Numbered from the stretch's first letter, positions 9,141 through 18,201 are shown. The stretch is DNA of 64,000 nt from an uncultured Draconibacterium sp. (GCF_963674925.1 NZ_OY771649.1:1798001-1862000); one strand, 5' to 3'. Numbers and translations are program-made. Notes: generated by a model not told the origin, from the letters alone.

Positions 9141-10154
9141 ATGGAAAACAATTTAAAGAGAAAACTGGGACATTCAGGTATTGAAGTAAGTGCCATGGGA
9201 ATGGGCTGCTGGGCTATTGGTGGTCGAACAAATCTTCAATCTCTACCACTTGGCTGGGGGAAAGTAGACGATGCGGAATCAATACGGGCGTTGGAAAAAG
9301 GAATTGAGATGGGCATTAATTTTATCGACACAGCCGATGTTTATGGTGCCGGCCATTCCGAAAAATTAATATCTCAGGTATTAAAAGGCCGTCGCGATAA
9401 GCTGGTTATCGCCACTAAATTTGGGATAGGCTACAACCCCAAAACAAGCGAAGCGATAATGGGACTTAAAGTAACACCCGAATACACCCGAAAAGCTTTA
9501 GAGAGCAGCCTTGCACGACTAAAAACTGATTACATCGATTTATACCAGCTGCACGTTGCCAATCTAAACCTGGAGGCGGCCGGGCTAATTCGCGACACGC
9601 TTGAAGACCTCGTACAGGAAGGAAAGATTAGAGGTTACGGCTGGAGTACCGACGATGAAGAGCGTGCCACCTTTTTTGCCGACGGAGATAACTGCATCGC
9701 CGTTCAACACGAACTGAATGTTTTTGTTGGCAACAAAAAAATACTAAAACTTTGTAAAGACCGAAAACTTGCAAGCATTAACCGCGGGCCATTGGCAATG
9801 GGTGTTCTTACCGGAAAATACAACGACCAATCAATCGTTTCCGAGGACGACTGCCGCTCAATAATACATCTGCTGGGCGACGAATATTATATGTTCTTCG
9901 AAGATGGAAAACCAAAGGCTAGCTTACTAAAAGAGTTGGAAGCTATCGGCGAACTATTAAGAAGCGATGGTAGAACACTGGCGCAGGGAGCACTTTCGTG
10001 GATATGGGCAAAAAACAAACGAACAATTCCAATTCCCGGATTTAAAACCGTAAAACAGGTAGAAGAAAATGCAGGAGCTTTAAAGTTTGGTCCACTTACT
10101 GAGAGCCAAATGGCAGAGATCAAAGCAATTCTGAAAAAAGAACTGGTTCATTGA
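9141..10154 (+). CDS. Aldo/keto reductase
   Basis: A 337-residue NADPH-dependent aldo/keto reductase with a TIM barrel. The catalytic tetrad is visible: Asp in FIDTADVYG with the Tyr four residues on, Lys in IATKFG, and His in LYQLHVANL. C-terminal cofactor-binding residues lie in the IPIPGFKTVKQVEENAGAL block (read in parts). The N-terminal KLGHSGIEVSAMGMGCW is typical of the YdhF/AKR11-13-like group acting on sugars or small carbonyls. The physiological substrate is unknown. It is monocistronic; the 104 bases after it hold the terminator of the opposing gene. Confidence 0.93.
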   Translation: MENNLKRKLGHSGIEVSAMGMGCWAIGGRTNLQSLPLGWGKVDDAESIRALEKGIEMGINFIDTADVYGAGHSEKLISQVLKGRRDKLVIATKFGIGYNPKTSEAIMGLKVTPEYTRKALESSLARLKTDYIDLYQLHVANLNLEAAGLIRDTLEDLVQEGKIRGYGWSTDDEERATFFADGDNCIAVQHELNVFVGNKKILKLCKDRKLASINRGPLAMGVLTGKYNDQSIVSEDDCRSIIHLLGDEYYMFFEDGKPKASLLKELEAIGELLRSDGRTLAQGALSWIWAKNKRTIPIPGFKTVKQVEENAGALKFGPLTESQMAEIKAILKKELVH

Positions 10155-10209
10155 ATTCGGGCGGCAGTAAATTAAGAAAGACTCTAATGACTGCCAGAAG
10201 TAATTTAAA

Positions 10210-10246
10210 ATAAAAAAAAAAAGGCTTCGATTAAAAACCGAAGCCT
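10210..10246 (-). terminator. Terminator of the minus-strand barrel gene
   Basis: Stem AGGCTTCG/CGAAGCCT (10222-10229 and 10239-10246) with a 9-base loop. Read on the minus strand it is followed by an uninterrupted run of T (the A-run 10211-10222, with one break), just 13 bases past the stop codon of the barrel gene. On the plus strand the trailing sequence is only weakly T-rich, so it may act poorly for the aldo/keto reductase. Confidence 0.88.
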
Positions 10247-10258
10247 GCTGTATTTTTA

Positions 10259-10849
10259 TTACAAAATTTTAAAGCCTAAAGTCAGCAAAAAAGATGTTGA
10301 TTTTCCGGTTACAAAATCCGGATCGTCGTATACTTTACCGGAATGCTCCATACGGGCATCAAGTGTAAAGAACAAAACATCAACCCCTAAACCATATTGC
10401 ACACCAAATAAATTATCTTTAAAAAACTCATCGCTCAGATATGGATCCAACTCATTCGGGTAATTAGCATCAGTAACAAAACTAAATACCGGACCCGCCA
10501 TAACTCTGAAATCAATCACGGGAGTTTTTACCAGTTTGTATCCTAAAAGAAGCGGCACATCTACGTTTTTATAATCGAAACCACCTACCATATCAAGAGG
10601 TTCGTAAGACAAATCGCCACCTTTTTTACTAAAATAAACTTCGGGCTGAATATAAAACTTATTAAATCCAACTCGACCAAATGCACCCCAATGCATTTTT
10701 GTGATGGCATCTGAACTAAGGTCAAAATCTCCGTCAAGACTCATGTTTGAGTAATGCATACCGGCTTTTATACCCAAATCAAAAACAGGTTGGGCAAAAC
10801 CAATTGATGCGATTAAAACAAAGAGAGAAGCAAAAAGAAATCGTTTCAT
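10259..10849 (-). CDS. Outer membrane beta-barrel protein (PorT/OmpX-like)
   Basis: A 196-residue outer-membrane protein with signal peptide (cleavage after IGFAQ). The mature part begins VFDLGIKAGMHYSN, typical of the porin-family outer membrane beta-barrel domain common in Bacteroidota, and shows alternating amphipathic strands (FYIQPEVYFSKKGG, VDVPLLLGYKLV, FGVQYGLGVDVLFF) and an end in LTLGFKIL. About eight strands are likely. It has its own terminator and is divergent from the lipoprotein at 10987. A specific function cannot be assigned. Confidence 0.88.
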   Translation of the reverse strand: MKRFLFASLFVLIASIGFAQPVFDLGIKAGMHYSNMSLDGDFDLSSDAITKMHWGAFGRVGFNKFYIQPEVYFSKKGGDLSYEPLDMVGGFDYKNVDVPLLLGYKLVKTPVIDFRVMAGPVFSFVTDANYPNELDPYLSDEFFKDNLFGVQYGLGVDVLFFTLDARMEHSGKVYDDPDFVTGKSTSFLLTLGFKIL

Positions 10850-10986
10850 AACTATTTGTTTTGAATTTTGTTTATAACGCTAAATTTATGTTTCAAGTAT
10901 ACGGAGTTTTTATAAATATATCAGAATCTTTTCGCCGGTAATTCAGGCATGAAAATTGTTAAATTCATTTCATCAACAAATTAGCC

Positions 10987-11502
10987 ATGAAAAAACACCT
11001 GCCATATCTGCTGATTATAAGCATTCTACTTATTTTACAAAGCTGTTCGAGTCCCAAATACATTTACGATAAATCAAGCTATAAGCGACAAAAAGAACTG
11101 CGAAGCAGCCGGGGTGGAAATATTTTGGGTGAAGTAATGGTCGGATTAGGATCGGCTGTTGTTGGCGCAATGTTGGAATGCGAAGTCGATTATGTGCCTT
11201 CTGAACAGCAATTTAAAAAGATTAACCTGATTAATCCAACAAACGACACGATTTACGTGAACATGCTTACAGATTTGGTTTGGGATGAAAAAAACTACTG
11301 CGATTTTATGGATATTCGAATTCCTCCAAAATTAAATTGCAAAGTAATGGTTCCTATGCACGCCGCCTACAATCTATATTTCAGCAATACCCCGCAAAGC
11401 GATGATGACGAAGTGATTGAAATTTACACCACCGATGTAAAACGCTTCAGCCTTTACCCCGGAATGACACTGGAAGCCAATACCTCTGCTGAAGAAAAAT
11501 AA
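10987..11502 (+). CDS. Hypothetical lipoprotein
   Basis: A 171-residue predicted lipoprotein: a basic N-terminus, a hydrophobic stretch and lipobox LILQSC (C20) followed by SSPKY. A glycine-rich segment (GGNILGEVMVGLGSAVVGAMLE) follows near residues 43-64, and then a beta-rich C-terminal half. The family is not recognised. It lies alone between the divergent barrel gene and the 11.7 kb operon. The ~245 bases after it are AT-rich and contain only the candidate promoter of that operon. Confidence 0.7.
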   Translation: MKKHLPYLLIISILLILQSCSSPKYIYDKSSYKRQKELRSSRGGNILGEVMVGLGSAVVGAMLECEVDYVPSEQQFKKINLINPTNDTIYVNMLTDLVWDEKNYCDFMDIRIPPKLNCKVMVPMHAAYNLYFSNTPQSDDDEVIEIYTTDVKRFSLYPGMTLEANTSAEEK

Positions 11503-11690
11503 ACTTTGTAAAATAGTCTTTTGGCCAATTGCTTAGCTTTTGACAAATCTCAAACAACTTTTTTTAGCAGTTTTCGCTAATTCTTATCCCCTGCCCCAGA
11601 TTTTCAGTAAAAAATACTTATTGAAATAACTGATCTGTTACTTCATGTATATAAATCAATAATGCTTGAGCATTAGCCTGCATTTAACGG

Positions 11691-11722
11691 TTGATTTCCA
11701 TGCTCCCTGTGTCGTATCTTTA
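11691..11722 (+). promoter_or_regulatory. Candidate promoter of the lipid-like operon
   Basis: TTG at 11691-11693 and TATCTTTA at 11715-11722 (seven of eight to TAnnTTTG) are separated by 21 bases, as expected for the Bacteroidota primary sigma factor, and lie 26 bases before the first gene. A small palindrome TAATGC/GCATTA lies just upstream at 11660-11675 and could be an operator (inference). Confidence 0.5.
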
Positions 11723-11748
11723 TTTACGGAAACCAAAAGTGCAGCCTT

Positions 11749-12747
11749 ATGAACGTGGAAGAAAATATCATTTCACTCATCTCCGAGCAACTGCCTCGCA
11801 GCAAAAAACAACTTAACGAACTTTTTGAATCCGATGCTGAGATCCTAAAAAAACGAAATGGTTTTTTGCTTTTTTCGGTCGACGATTTTTCAAAAGAAGA
11901 TCACTTTCTCACCACCGATCCCTATCAGTTGGGCAAAAACCTGGCAGTGGCAACTTTAAGCGATATTTTCGCTTCGGGAGGCACTCCTCAGTATTTTAGT
12001 CATTCTATTGCGTTAAATCCAGAAAAATGGGATGATTCGTATCTGATTGGGTTGTCGCGTGGTGTTGCCGAAATTCTCGTGGAAACAGGAGCAGCATTTA
12101 TCGGTGGTGACCTCGGAACCTCGGAAGAATGGCACTACACCGGAATTGCAATCGGGCATTCCGAAAAACCTTTGATGCGTAAAAAAACGGTACCGGGAGA
12201 GCTTATTTACATGACCGGAAATTGCGGAACTGGTAACCTGGAAGCCGCCATACAGCTGTTTAACCTGGATAGTGAGGTTACCGCTCAGTTTGAACTTCGG
12301 CATAAAGAAGCTCAATTAATACAGGAATTTGCCACAACCTGTATCGACTCCAGCGATGGAATCGGGAATGCACTACGCACAATTTCCACCTTGAATAACA
12401 CCGGTTTTTTGATCGACCGGTTAAATCCCGACCCCATAGCAAGCGCTTTCATGGCCAAACTAAAACTACCTGAAGAACTATTGTTCCTGGGCGAATGTGG
12501 AGAATACGAACTTGTATTTACCATTAAACCGGAAGATGAAGAAAACTTTTTAGCGGAAGCGGAAAGCAGAGAGCTGTATTTCACGAAAATAGGTACAATA
12601 CAGAACAAAGAGAAAATGCTTGTGTCTGGATCAAAACTTTACGACTTGAGCGATTTTAATATTAAAGGGCGGGATTTTTCCGATCCTCAGGAATACATTT
12701 ATGCATTAACAAAATACCTAAAAAGTCATGAAAACGAAATCTCATAA
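11749..12747 (+). CDS. ThiL-like / AIR-synthase-related ATP-binding kinase
   Basis: A 332-residue protein of the PurM/ThiL superfamily. The ThiL-type features are FSVDDFSKEDHF near residues 40-52 (metal/ATP aspartates), ATLSDIFASGGTP at ~72-84, GGDLG at ~119, CIDSSDGIGNAL at ~195-206, and GECGEYELVFT at ~244-254. ThiL itself phosphorylates thiamine monophosphate. Here the gene opens an operon of lipid-like enzymes, with no thiamine genes near, and its N-terminus deviates from ThiL, so a small-molecule kinase dedicated to this pathway is more likely (inference). It overlaps the next gene by 20 bases, implying translational coupling. Confidence 0.75.
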   Translation: MNVEENIISLISEQLPRSKKQLNELFESDAEILKKRNGFLLFSVDDFSKEDHFLTTDPYQLGKNLAVATLSDIFASGGTPQYFSHSIALNPEKWDDSYLIGLSRGVAEILVETGAAFIGGDLGTSEEWHYTGIAIGHSEKPLMRKKTVPGELIYMTGNCGTGNLEAAIQLFNLDSEVTAQFELRHKEAQLIQEFATTCIDSSDGIGNALRTISTLNNTGFLIDRLNPDPIASAFMAKLKLPEELLFLGECGEYELVFTIKPEDEENFLAEAESRELYFTKIGTIQNKEKMLVSGSKLYDLSDFNIKGRDFSDPQEYIYALTKYLKSHENEIS

Positions 12748-14020
12748 CGAGGAAGAAAAAAGTGGCAACGGGTACAGTATTGATTTCTCCAGTATCTGGA
12801 AAAATGGCCGAAAATTACCGCTGAATGAACGGATTAATTTGTTCCATGTCTCCATGCAAAACCAGGAAAAAGAGGACAAACATTTATACATGCGGGTAAT
12901 CGATTCGGCAACCGACCGCACAGTAATAGCCGTTGATGCCGATGGGAACAAGAAGGAAATGTTGATGTTCGGTTCGAATAATTACCTGGGGCTGGCCAAC
13001 CACCCACACATTAAAGAAGCAGTAAAAAAAGCCATAAATAAGTACGGAGTCGGCATTGCCGGGCCGCCACTTCTTAATGGTTATTCATCGCTGATGAAAG
13101 AACTTGAAAACCGGCTCAGCAAATTGAAAGGAACTGAAGACACCATGATATTTACAAGCGGTTACACCGCAAACCTGGGTTTACTATACGGTTTGTGCAC
13201 ACCGCACGATCTTATTATTGCCGACGAATACAACCATGCTTCATTTTTCGATGGAGTAAAACTGCTAAGAGGAAAATGCATCACCTTCGGGCACAACAAC
13301 ATCGACCAATTGGAAAATTTATTACAAACACACAAAACCGATGGAGACCTTTTTGTGGCGGTTGAAGGAGTTTACTCGATGGATGGCGACATCGCTCCGT
13401 TGGATAAAATAATTCCATTATCGCAACAATTTAATGCACACACTATTATTGACGATGCTCATGGCACAGGTGTTTTGGGGTTTAACGGCGAGGGCATTAT
13501 GGAAGAACTTCGGATAAAATGGACCAACGAAATAATTATGGGAACCTTCAGTAAAGCTTTTGCCGTGAACGGTGGATTTATTTCTGGTTCGAGGGAGGTG
13601 ATCGAATGCCTGCGGTTTATGGCGCGCACTTACATGTTTTCAGCCTCGTTGCCACCGGTAACAATTGCAGCAGTTTTGGCCGGTATCGATGTGATAAAAA
13701 ATGAGCCCTGGCGCAGGGTACAACTCAAAAAGAATGTGTCGTTCTTAACGCGTAAGCTGAAACGTTTTGGAATAACTACACCTCCGCAGGCAGGAATTAT
13801 TTCGCTAAACGTTCCACAGGGTGCCAATATTAGAAAAATGGCCAACGATTTTAATCGCGAAGGAATCTTCTTAAATGCCATTGAGTTTCCGGCTGTGCCC
13901 GCTGACAAACAACGATTTCGTATTTCAATAAGTGCCACCCACACCAACGATGATCTCAAAAAACTGATTGACATGGTTGAATTGGTTTGGTATAAACACA
14001 ATATAGTTTGCAACGATTAA
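12728..14020 (+). CDS. Alpha-oxoamine synthase (serine palmitoyltransferase/AONS-like, PLP-dependent)
   Basis: A 430-residue PLP enzyme of the alpha-oxoamine synthase family, which condenses an amino acid with an acyl thioester and releases CO2, giving an aminoketone. Visible: SNNYLGLA (~83-90), TSGYTANLG (143-151), DDAHGTGVLGF with D243 and H245, and the Schiff-base lysine K276 in GTFSKAFAVNGG. The substrate loop GPPLLNGYSS differs from both classic BioF (usually S-R-L-x-x-G) and Spt. No biotin genes and no acyl-carrier gene adjoin it. With the downstream SDR it could form and reduce a 3-keto amino lipid, like the first two steps of sphingolipid synthesis (inference). Confidence 0.85.
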   Translation: MKTKSHNEEEKSGNGYSIDFSSIWKNGRKLPLNERINLFHVSMQNQEKEDKHLYMRVIDSATDRTVIAVDADGNKKEMLMFGSNNYLGLANHPHIKEAVKKAINKYGVGIAGPPLLNGYSSLMKELENRLSKLKGTEDTMIFTSGYTANLGLLYGLCTPHDLIIADEYNHASFFDGVKLLRGKCITFGHNNIDQLENLLQTHKTDGDLFVAVEGVYSMDGDIAPLDKIIPLSQQFNAHTIIDDAHGTGVLGFNGEGIMEELRIKWTNEIIMGTFSKAFAVNGGFISGSREVIECLRFMARTYMFSASLPPVTIAAVLAGIDVIKNEPWRRVQLKKNVSFLTRKLKRFGITTPPQAGIISLNVPQGANIRKMANDFNREGIFLNAIEFPAVPADKQRFRISISATHTNDDLKKLIDMVELVWYKHNIVCND

Positions 14021-14023
14021 ATC

Positions 14024-14956
14024 ATGAAAACTGCGGTATTAATAAATGGTTTTGCCAACAATGGATCGGCAGAGAGAAAATGGGATCACATTGAGGAGGA
14101 GGTGAAAAGCACTATGCCTGTTGGCACTTTGTACATTCATTTCTCGGAAACCGATAATCATATCAGTTTAATGGAAACTTTGGTAACCGAATACGAAGTT
14201 AAAAACTTTGTTTCTGCCGGTGGAGATGGCAGTATCAACAACCTCATTAATACCCTTGCTCAGGTTACGAATTATCAATTGGCTCCATTTTGTATTGGTG
14301 CCATTGGTTTGGGATCGAGCAATGATTTTCTTAAACCTGTGAAACACAAAATAAGAGGAATTCCGGTGAGAATTGATTTTGAGAATAAAAAGCAGGCAGA
14401 TTTGGGGATCGTTGAATATTTGGAAAATGACATGACCAAAAAACAGCTTTTTATCGTTAACGCCAGCCTTGGTTTTACAGCAAAAGGGAATCAAAATTTT
14501 AACGATAACAGCAATAAAATTATTCAATTTCTGAAACCGCTTTCAACCAACCTTTGTATTTTATGGACAATCGCAAAAACGCTGCTGAACTACACAAATA
14601 TTCATTTAGAAATTGCTTATGATGAAAAACAATTTTCAACAAGTGTCACCAATCTTTCTATCGCCAAAAATCCCAATATTTCAGGTAGTTTCTGCTACGA
14701 TGTTGATCCCGGAACCGACAGTGGCTGTTTAGGATTATACCTGGCTGAAAACTTTAAACGACAACAAATTCCCGGATTGCTTTACGCTTTATACCAAAAA
14801 CGATTCTCACAAACAAAAAACTGTAAAACAGCGCTTGTGCAGTCGGTAGAAATAAATTCTGCAAAGCCTGTTCTTCTTGAAACCGACGGCGAAATTATTG
14901 AAGCCAGTCGATTTCGTTTTTCTGTGTTACCCAAAGCTTTATTTGTCGCCGATTAA
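14024..14956 (+). CDS. Diacylglycerol/sphingosine kinase-like enzyme
   Basis: A 310-residue member of the DAGK catalytic-domain family (YegS/sphingosine kinase/ceramide kinase relatives), which phosphorylates lipid hydroxyls with ATP. The nucleotide loop is SAGGDGSINNLI (~66-77), with Ser in place of the usual Thr of GGDGT. The second motif is GLGSSNDFLK (~101-110), equivalent to GTGNDFA. The C-terminal domain contains LLETDGE (~287-293), matching the conserved DGE. It starts 3 bases after the oxoamine synthase stop. Its place next to a serine-palmitoyltransferase-like gene argues for a long-chain base or related lipid substrate (inference). Confidence 0.85.
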   Translation: MKTAVLINGFANNGSAERKWDHIEEEVKSTMPVGTLYIHFSETDNHISLMETLVTEYEVKNFVSAGGDGSINNLINTLAQVTNYQLAPFCIGAIGLGSSNDFLKPVKHKIRGIPVRIDFENKKQADLGIVEYLENDMTKKQLFIVNASLGFTAKGNQNFNDNSNKIIQFLKPLSTNLCILWTIAKTLLNYTNIHLEIAYDEKQFSTSVTNLSIAKNPNISGSFCYDVDPGTDSGCLGLYLAENFKRQQIPGLLYALYQKRFSQTKNCKTALVQSVEINSAKPVLLETDGEIIEASRFRFSVLPKALFVAD

Positions 14957-14966
14957 AACTGATATC

Positions 14967-15941
14967 ATGAAAAATGAAAATGATTTTGCACCTGTTTTTT
15001 CCCTCCGTTTTCTGCGAGCGCTTATTATTCACATGCGACCTTACCTGTTGTTTGTTTCCGGTGCAGCCGGGTTGGCTGGACTGGCATTGGGCTGGCAGGA
15101 AAACGGCTCAATTACAAAGCTTGTGATTTTGTTTTTACCTTTCTTTTTGGGCTACGGTTTTGGTCAGGCTTTAACCGATTGTTTTCAAACCGATACCGAT
15201 GCCATCTCTGCAGCGTACCGGCCTTTGATAAAAAAAGAAGTGTCGCCCAAAGCCCTTGGAGGCGTTAGTCTGGCCGGCCTCATTCTGATTGGGATTCCAC
15301 TTATTCTATACAATCTCAACAACCTTATTTTTTGCTTATTAGCAATAATCGGGCTGGCTACTTACACCTATTTTAAAAAGAACTTCTGGATAGCCGGACC
15401 ATTTTACAATGGCTGGATAGTAATGATTTTACCCATTACTGCCTTTTTAGCTGTTACTGGGAAAGGTCTGGTAGCGCTTGACAACAGAATGCTCATATGG
15501 TTGTGTGTGATAACGCTTTTCGCGTATGCCAATTTTGTATTGATCGGCTATTTGAAAGATATCACTGCCGATCGGGAAACCGGCTACAATACATTTGCCG
15601 TAAAGTTTGGATGGGATCGTTCAGTCGTTATCGGCGATATTTTTGTCGTTATAGTTGCTGTTGCATCGCTGTTTCTGATTGATGCCGAAAACACAATCGG
15701 GCTGGCACTATTTATAATCGCCACACTGGTTGCTGTTTCGGGGCAAGTACAGGCACATTTCACTCCAGTTAAAAAGGAAGAAAATGCCACCTACCCTATT
15801 GTTTCAACGGTTAGAGCTTTTATCCTCTGGCACCTTGCCATAATGGTTACTTTTCAACCCGACTGGTACCTGTTTGCCTTGTGCTACTACTTTGGTTTTG
15901 AACTGGTATTGTTGTTCCGCCCGGAAAAAGGACAAATATGA
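14967..15941 (+). CDS. UbiA-family membrane prenyltransferase-like protein
   Basis: A 324-residue polytopic membrane protein of the UbiA superfamily. ATG at 14967 is chosen, 10 bases after the previous stop; upstream in-frame sequence overlaps the kinase gene. The two Asp-rich motifs that bind Mg-diphosphate are visible: ALTDCFQTDTDA (~74-85), where the usual N-D is T-D, and GYLKDITADRETGYNT (~195-210). About eight or nine hydrophobic helices follow the UbiA pattern. It presumably attaches a prenyl chain, or another diphosphate- or phosphate-activated group, to a product of the operon. The altered first motif could change the donor. The acceptor is unknown. Confidence 0.85.
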   Translation: MKNENDFAPVFSLRFLRALIIHMRPYLLFVSGAAGLAGLALGWQENGSITKLVILFLPFFLGYGFGQALTDCFQTDTDAISAAYRPLIKKEVSPKALGGVSLAGLILIGIPLILYNLNNLIFCLLAIIGLATYTYFKKNFWIAGPFYNGWIVMILPITAFLAVTGKGLVALDNRMLIWLCVITLFAYANFVLIGYLKDITADRETGYNTFAVKFGWDRSVVIGDIFVVIVAVASLFLIDAENTIGLALFIIATLVAVSGQVQAHFTPVKKEENATYPIVSTVRAFILWHLAIMVTFQPDWYLFALCYYFGFELVLLFRPEKGQI

Positions 15942-15947
15942 CCGCTT

Positions 15948-16751
15948 ATGTTTGAACTAAAAAATAAACGAATAATCATTACCGGTGCCTCATCAGGAAT
16001 CGGGAAACAACTTTGTTTTGAACTGGCAAAATACAACCCCAATCTGATTCTTTTGGCCCGTAATCTTGAAGCTTTAGACCAGGTCCGGGATGAATTGATT
16101 TCAGCAAATCCACAACTCGATGAACCAATTATCATCAGTTGTGATATTTCGAGTGAAACGGCTGTTAAAAATGCAATAAAGCAACTATCACCCGAAAAAC
16201 AAGCTATTGATATTCTAATTAACAATGCCGGAATCGGAATTTACGGTCCTATAAAAAATACCGTCCCGCAGGACTTCAAACAACTTCTGGATATCAATTT
16301 TATGGGAGCCGTTAACTTAACTTATCATACACTTCCCCATTTTCCCGAATACAGTCCGGGAATGATCGTATTTGTGTCGTCGATCGCCGCGCTTTATGGC
16401 ATGCCCTGTTATGCGGCCTACTCGGCCAGTAAAGCCGCATTAAGATCGTTCAGCCAGACGCTAAGGGCAGAGTTGGTCCATACCAAAATTTCGGTTTTGC
16501 ATGTGGCGCCCGACTACACCCAAACCCACTTTTTCAGAAATGAGAAGTTTTTGCCGGGAGCACACTTACGACACGATAAAATGGCAACAGCTGAAGATGT
16601 TGCCCGCCAAATCATTCAACTAATAAGAAAAAACAAAACTGAAGTTGCACTCTCTCTACGTGGTAAATTAATTGGGAAAGTAGCTGCAGTTTCACCGGGA
16701 TTTGTCAGAGCTTATTTTCGAAGAAGAGCCCGTAAATTATTAATAATCTGA
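15948..16751 (+). CDS. Short-chain dehydrogenase/reductase
   Basis: A 267-residue classical SDR. The Rossmann motif TGASSGIGKQ lies at ~11-20, NNAGIGIYG at ~91-99, and the catalytic Ser in VSSIAALYG with Tyr and Lys in YSASK at ~160-164. The C-terminus is basic and partly hydrophobic (GKVAAVSPGFVRAYFRRRARKLL), suggesting membrane attachment as in 3-ketosphinganine reductases (KDSR family). In context it may reduce the ketone made by the oxoamine synthase (inference). It begins 6 bases after the UbiA-like gene. Confidence 0.88.
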   Translation: MFELKNKRIIITGASSGIGKQLCFELAKYNPNLILLARNLEALDQVRDELISANPQLDEPIIISCDISSETAVKNAIKQLSPEKQAIDILINNAGIGIYGPIKNTVPQDFKQLLDINFMGAVNLTYHTLPHFPEYSPGMIVFVSSIAALYGMPCYAAYSASKAALRSFSQTLRAELVHTKISVLHVAPDYTQTHFFRNEKFLPGAHLRHDKMATAEDVARQIIQLIRKNKTEVALSLRGKLIGKVAAVSPGFVRAYFRRRARKLLII

Positions 16752-16755
16752 AGTC

Positions 16756-18123
16756 ATGAAAAAGCCAAAACTGCTCATAATCGTCCTGTTTCAGAACCTG
16801 GGAGATGAACGAACTTACTTCGCAAAATCGCCGGCTCCACCGGTGTCGGGAGCACTACTGGCAGCATTAACCCCGTCAATCGTGGAGATAGAGTTGTTAC
16901 ACGAAATGATCCGCCCGATAAACTATGAAACTGACGCTAACTACATAGCACTTAGTTTTATGGATTTTTGCGCCGCCCATGCTAAAGAAGTTGCCAAAAG
17001 ATTCAGAGAAAAAGGGAAAAAGGTAATTGCAGGAGGACGTTATGCCTCCACCTTCCCCGAAGAAATTGAAGATTACATGGATGCTACCGTAGTAGGAGAA
17101 GCGGAAAAAATTTGGCCATCCGTTGTTCACGACCTGGTAAATAACAGACTGAAAAAAACCTACTATGCACCGTTTGCTCCTCCGCTTGACAACATCCCTC
17201 CGCCACGCTACGATTTGGTTGAGAAGGATTTTACGGTTCCGGTGGTTACAGAAGCAACCCGCGGGTGTATTTATAAATGCAGCTATTGCCAGTTGAACAT
17301 TAATCCGGCCCCACACCGTAAACGTCCGATTGCTGATGTGGTGAACGACTTAAGTAGTACACAGAAACTTCCGCTGCTGAAAAGAAAGATCGCCATGCTG
17401 CAAGACAATAATCTGGGTGGCGATATAACCTATGCAAAAGACCTTTTACGCGAAATTGCAAAGCTGAAATTATGGTCGTTAGGTGTACAATTTAGTTTTG
17501 ATTGCCTGCATGATGATGAATTTATCGATTTGCTTGAACAGGCGCATTGTGGATTGGCATTTATTGGGCTGGAATCATTAAATGAACCCAGTCTGGCCTT
17601 TGTACATAAAAAGCAAAACAAAACGGCCGAATACAAAGAACTTTTTATGAAACTGAAAAAACGGGGCATTTTAACCTTTACAGGAATGATGATCGCCCTG
17701 GATGAGGACACTGAAGAATATTACGACAAACTTCCGGACAGACTTGAAGAAATTGATCCGAGCACCATTTTGTTATCGATATCAATTCCGATACCGGGAA
17801 CACCATTCCATAAACTGGTGAAAGAAGAAGGCCGGATAATCGATGAGAACCTGGCGCATTACGAAGGCGACCATCTGGTATTTCAACCCAAAAACGTTAC
17901 GAAAGAACAAGTTTTTCGCGCCTACAAAAATATAAACAGAAAATTCTATTCATGGCGAAATATAATCAGGCGGTGGTGGCGTTTTATCAGCACTGCCCAT
18001 TTTAAGGGTAATATTTTCAAACGGTTGTTCAGAGGAATATTCCTGTCGGCTATGATGATGAAAATCTCAATTTTTCAGCGACATCATGCCCGAATGAAAG
18101 TTTATGAAATGCAAAGTTTGTAA
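16756..18123 (+). CDS. B12-binding-domain radical SAM enzyme
   Basis: A 455-residue radical SAM protein. Residues ~1-130 form a cobalamin-binding-like Rossmann domain (VIAGGRYASTFPEE, VVGEAE), although the base-off DxHxxG histidine motif is not obvious. The iron-sulfur motif is C171-x3-C175-x2-C178 in RGCIYKCSYCQL. A B12-radical-SAM-type region continues through GLAFIGLESLNEPSL and ISIPIPGTPFHKL. The last ~70 residues are basic and amphipathic (RRWWRFIS, KRLFRGIF), fitting a membrane-bound lipid substrate. Relatives include hopanoid (HpnJ/HpnP) and Mg-protoporphyrin cyclase enzymes. It is the last gene of the operon, 4 bases after the SDR. Confidence 0.88.
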   Translation: MKKPKLLIIVLFQNLGDERTYFAKSPAPPVSGALLAALTPSIVEIELLHEMIRPINYETDANYIALSFMDFCAAHAKEVAKRFREKGKKVIAGGRYASTFPEEIEDYMDATVVGEAEKIWPSVVHDLVNNRLKKTYYAPFAPPLDNIPPPRYDLVEKDFTVPVVTEATRGCIYKCSYCQLNINPAPHRKRPIADVVNDLSSTQKLPLLKRKIAMLQDNNLGGDITYAKDLLREIAKLKLWSLGVQFSFDCLHDDEFIDLLEQAHCGLAFIGLESLNEPSLAFVHKKQNKTAEYKELFMKLKKRGILTFTGMMIALDEDTEEYYDKLPDRLEEIDPSTILLSISIPIPGTPFHKLVKEEGRIIDENLAHYEGDHLVFQPKNVTKEQVFRAYKNINRKFYSWRNIIRRWWRFISTAHFKGNIFKRLFRGIFLSAMMMKISIFQRHHARMKVYEMQSL

Positions 18124-18130
18124 CCAGGAA

Positions 18131-18169
18131 AGATTGAAAGAAGATTGATGTAGATGGATTCAATCTTAT
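18131..18169 (+). terminator. Possible 3' hairpin of the lipid-like operon
   Basis: An inverted repeat AAGATTGAA/TTCAATCTT (about 18131-18139 and 18161-18169) lies just after the radical SAM stop codon. The arms enclose a 21-base loop and no strong T-run follows, so it may stabilise or end the transcript only weakly. Confidence 0.35.
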
Positions 18170-18201
18170 CAATCCCCGGAATCATTTCAATCTGAAACTA
18201 A

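Noticed and set aside
11749..12747. Housekeeping thiamine-monophosphate kinase thiL
   Set aside because: The fold signature is ThiL-like, but no thiamine gene is nearby, the gene overlaps the oxoamine synthase gene, and the N-terminus is divergent. I kept a broader name.
12728..14020. Biotin gene bioF or sphingolipid spt
   Set aside because: Core motifs are shared by the whole alpha-oxoamine synthase family. The loop GPPLLNG fits neither well, and bio genes are absent.
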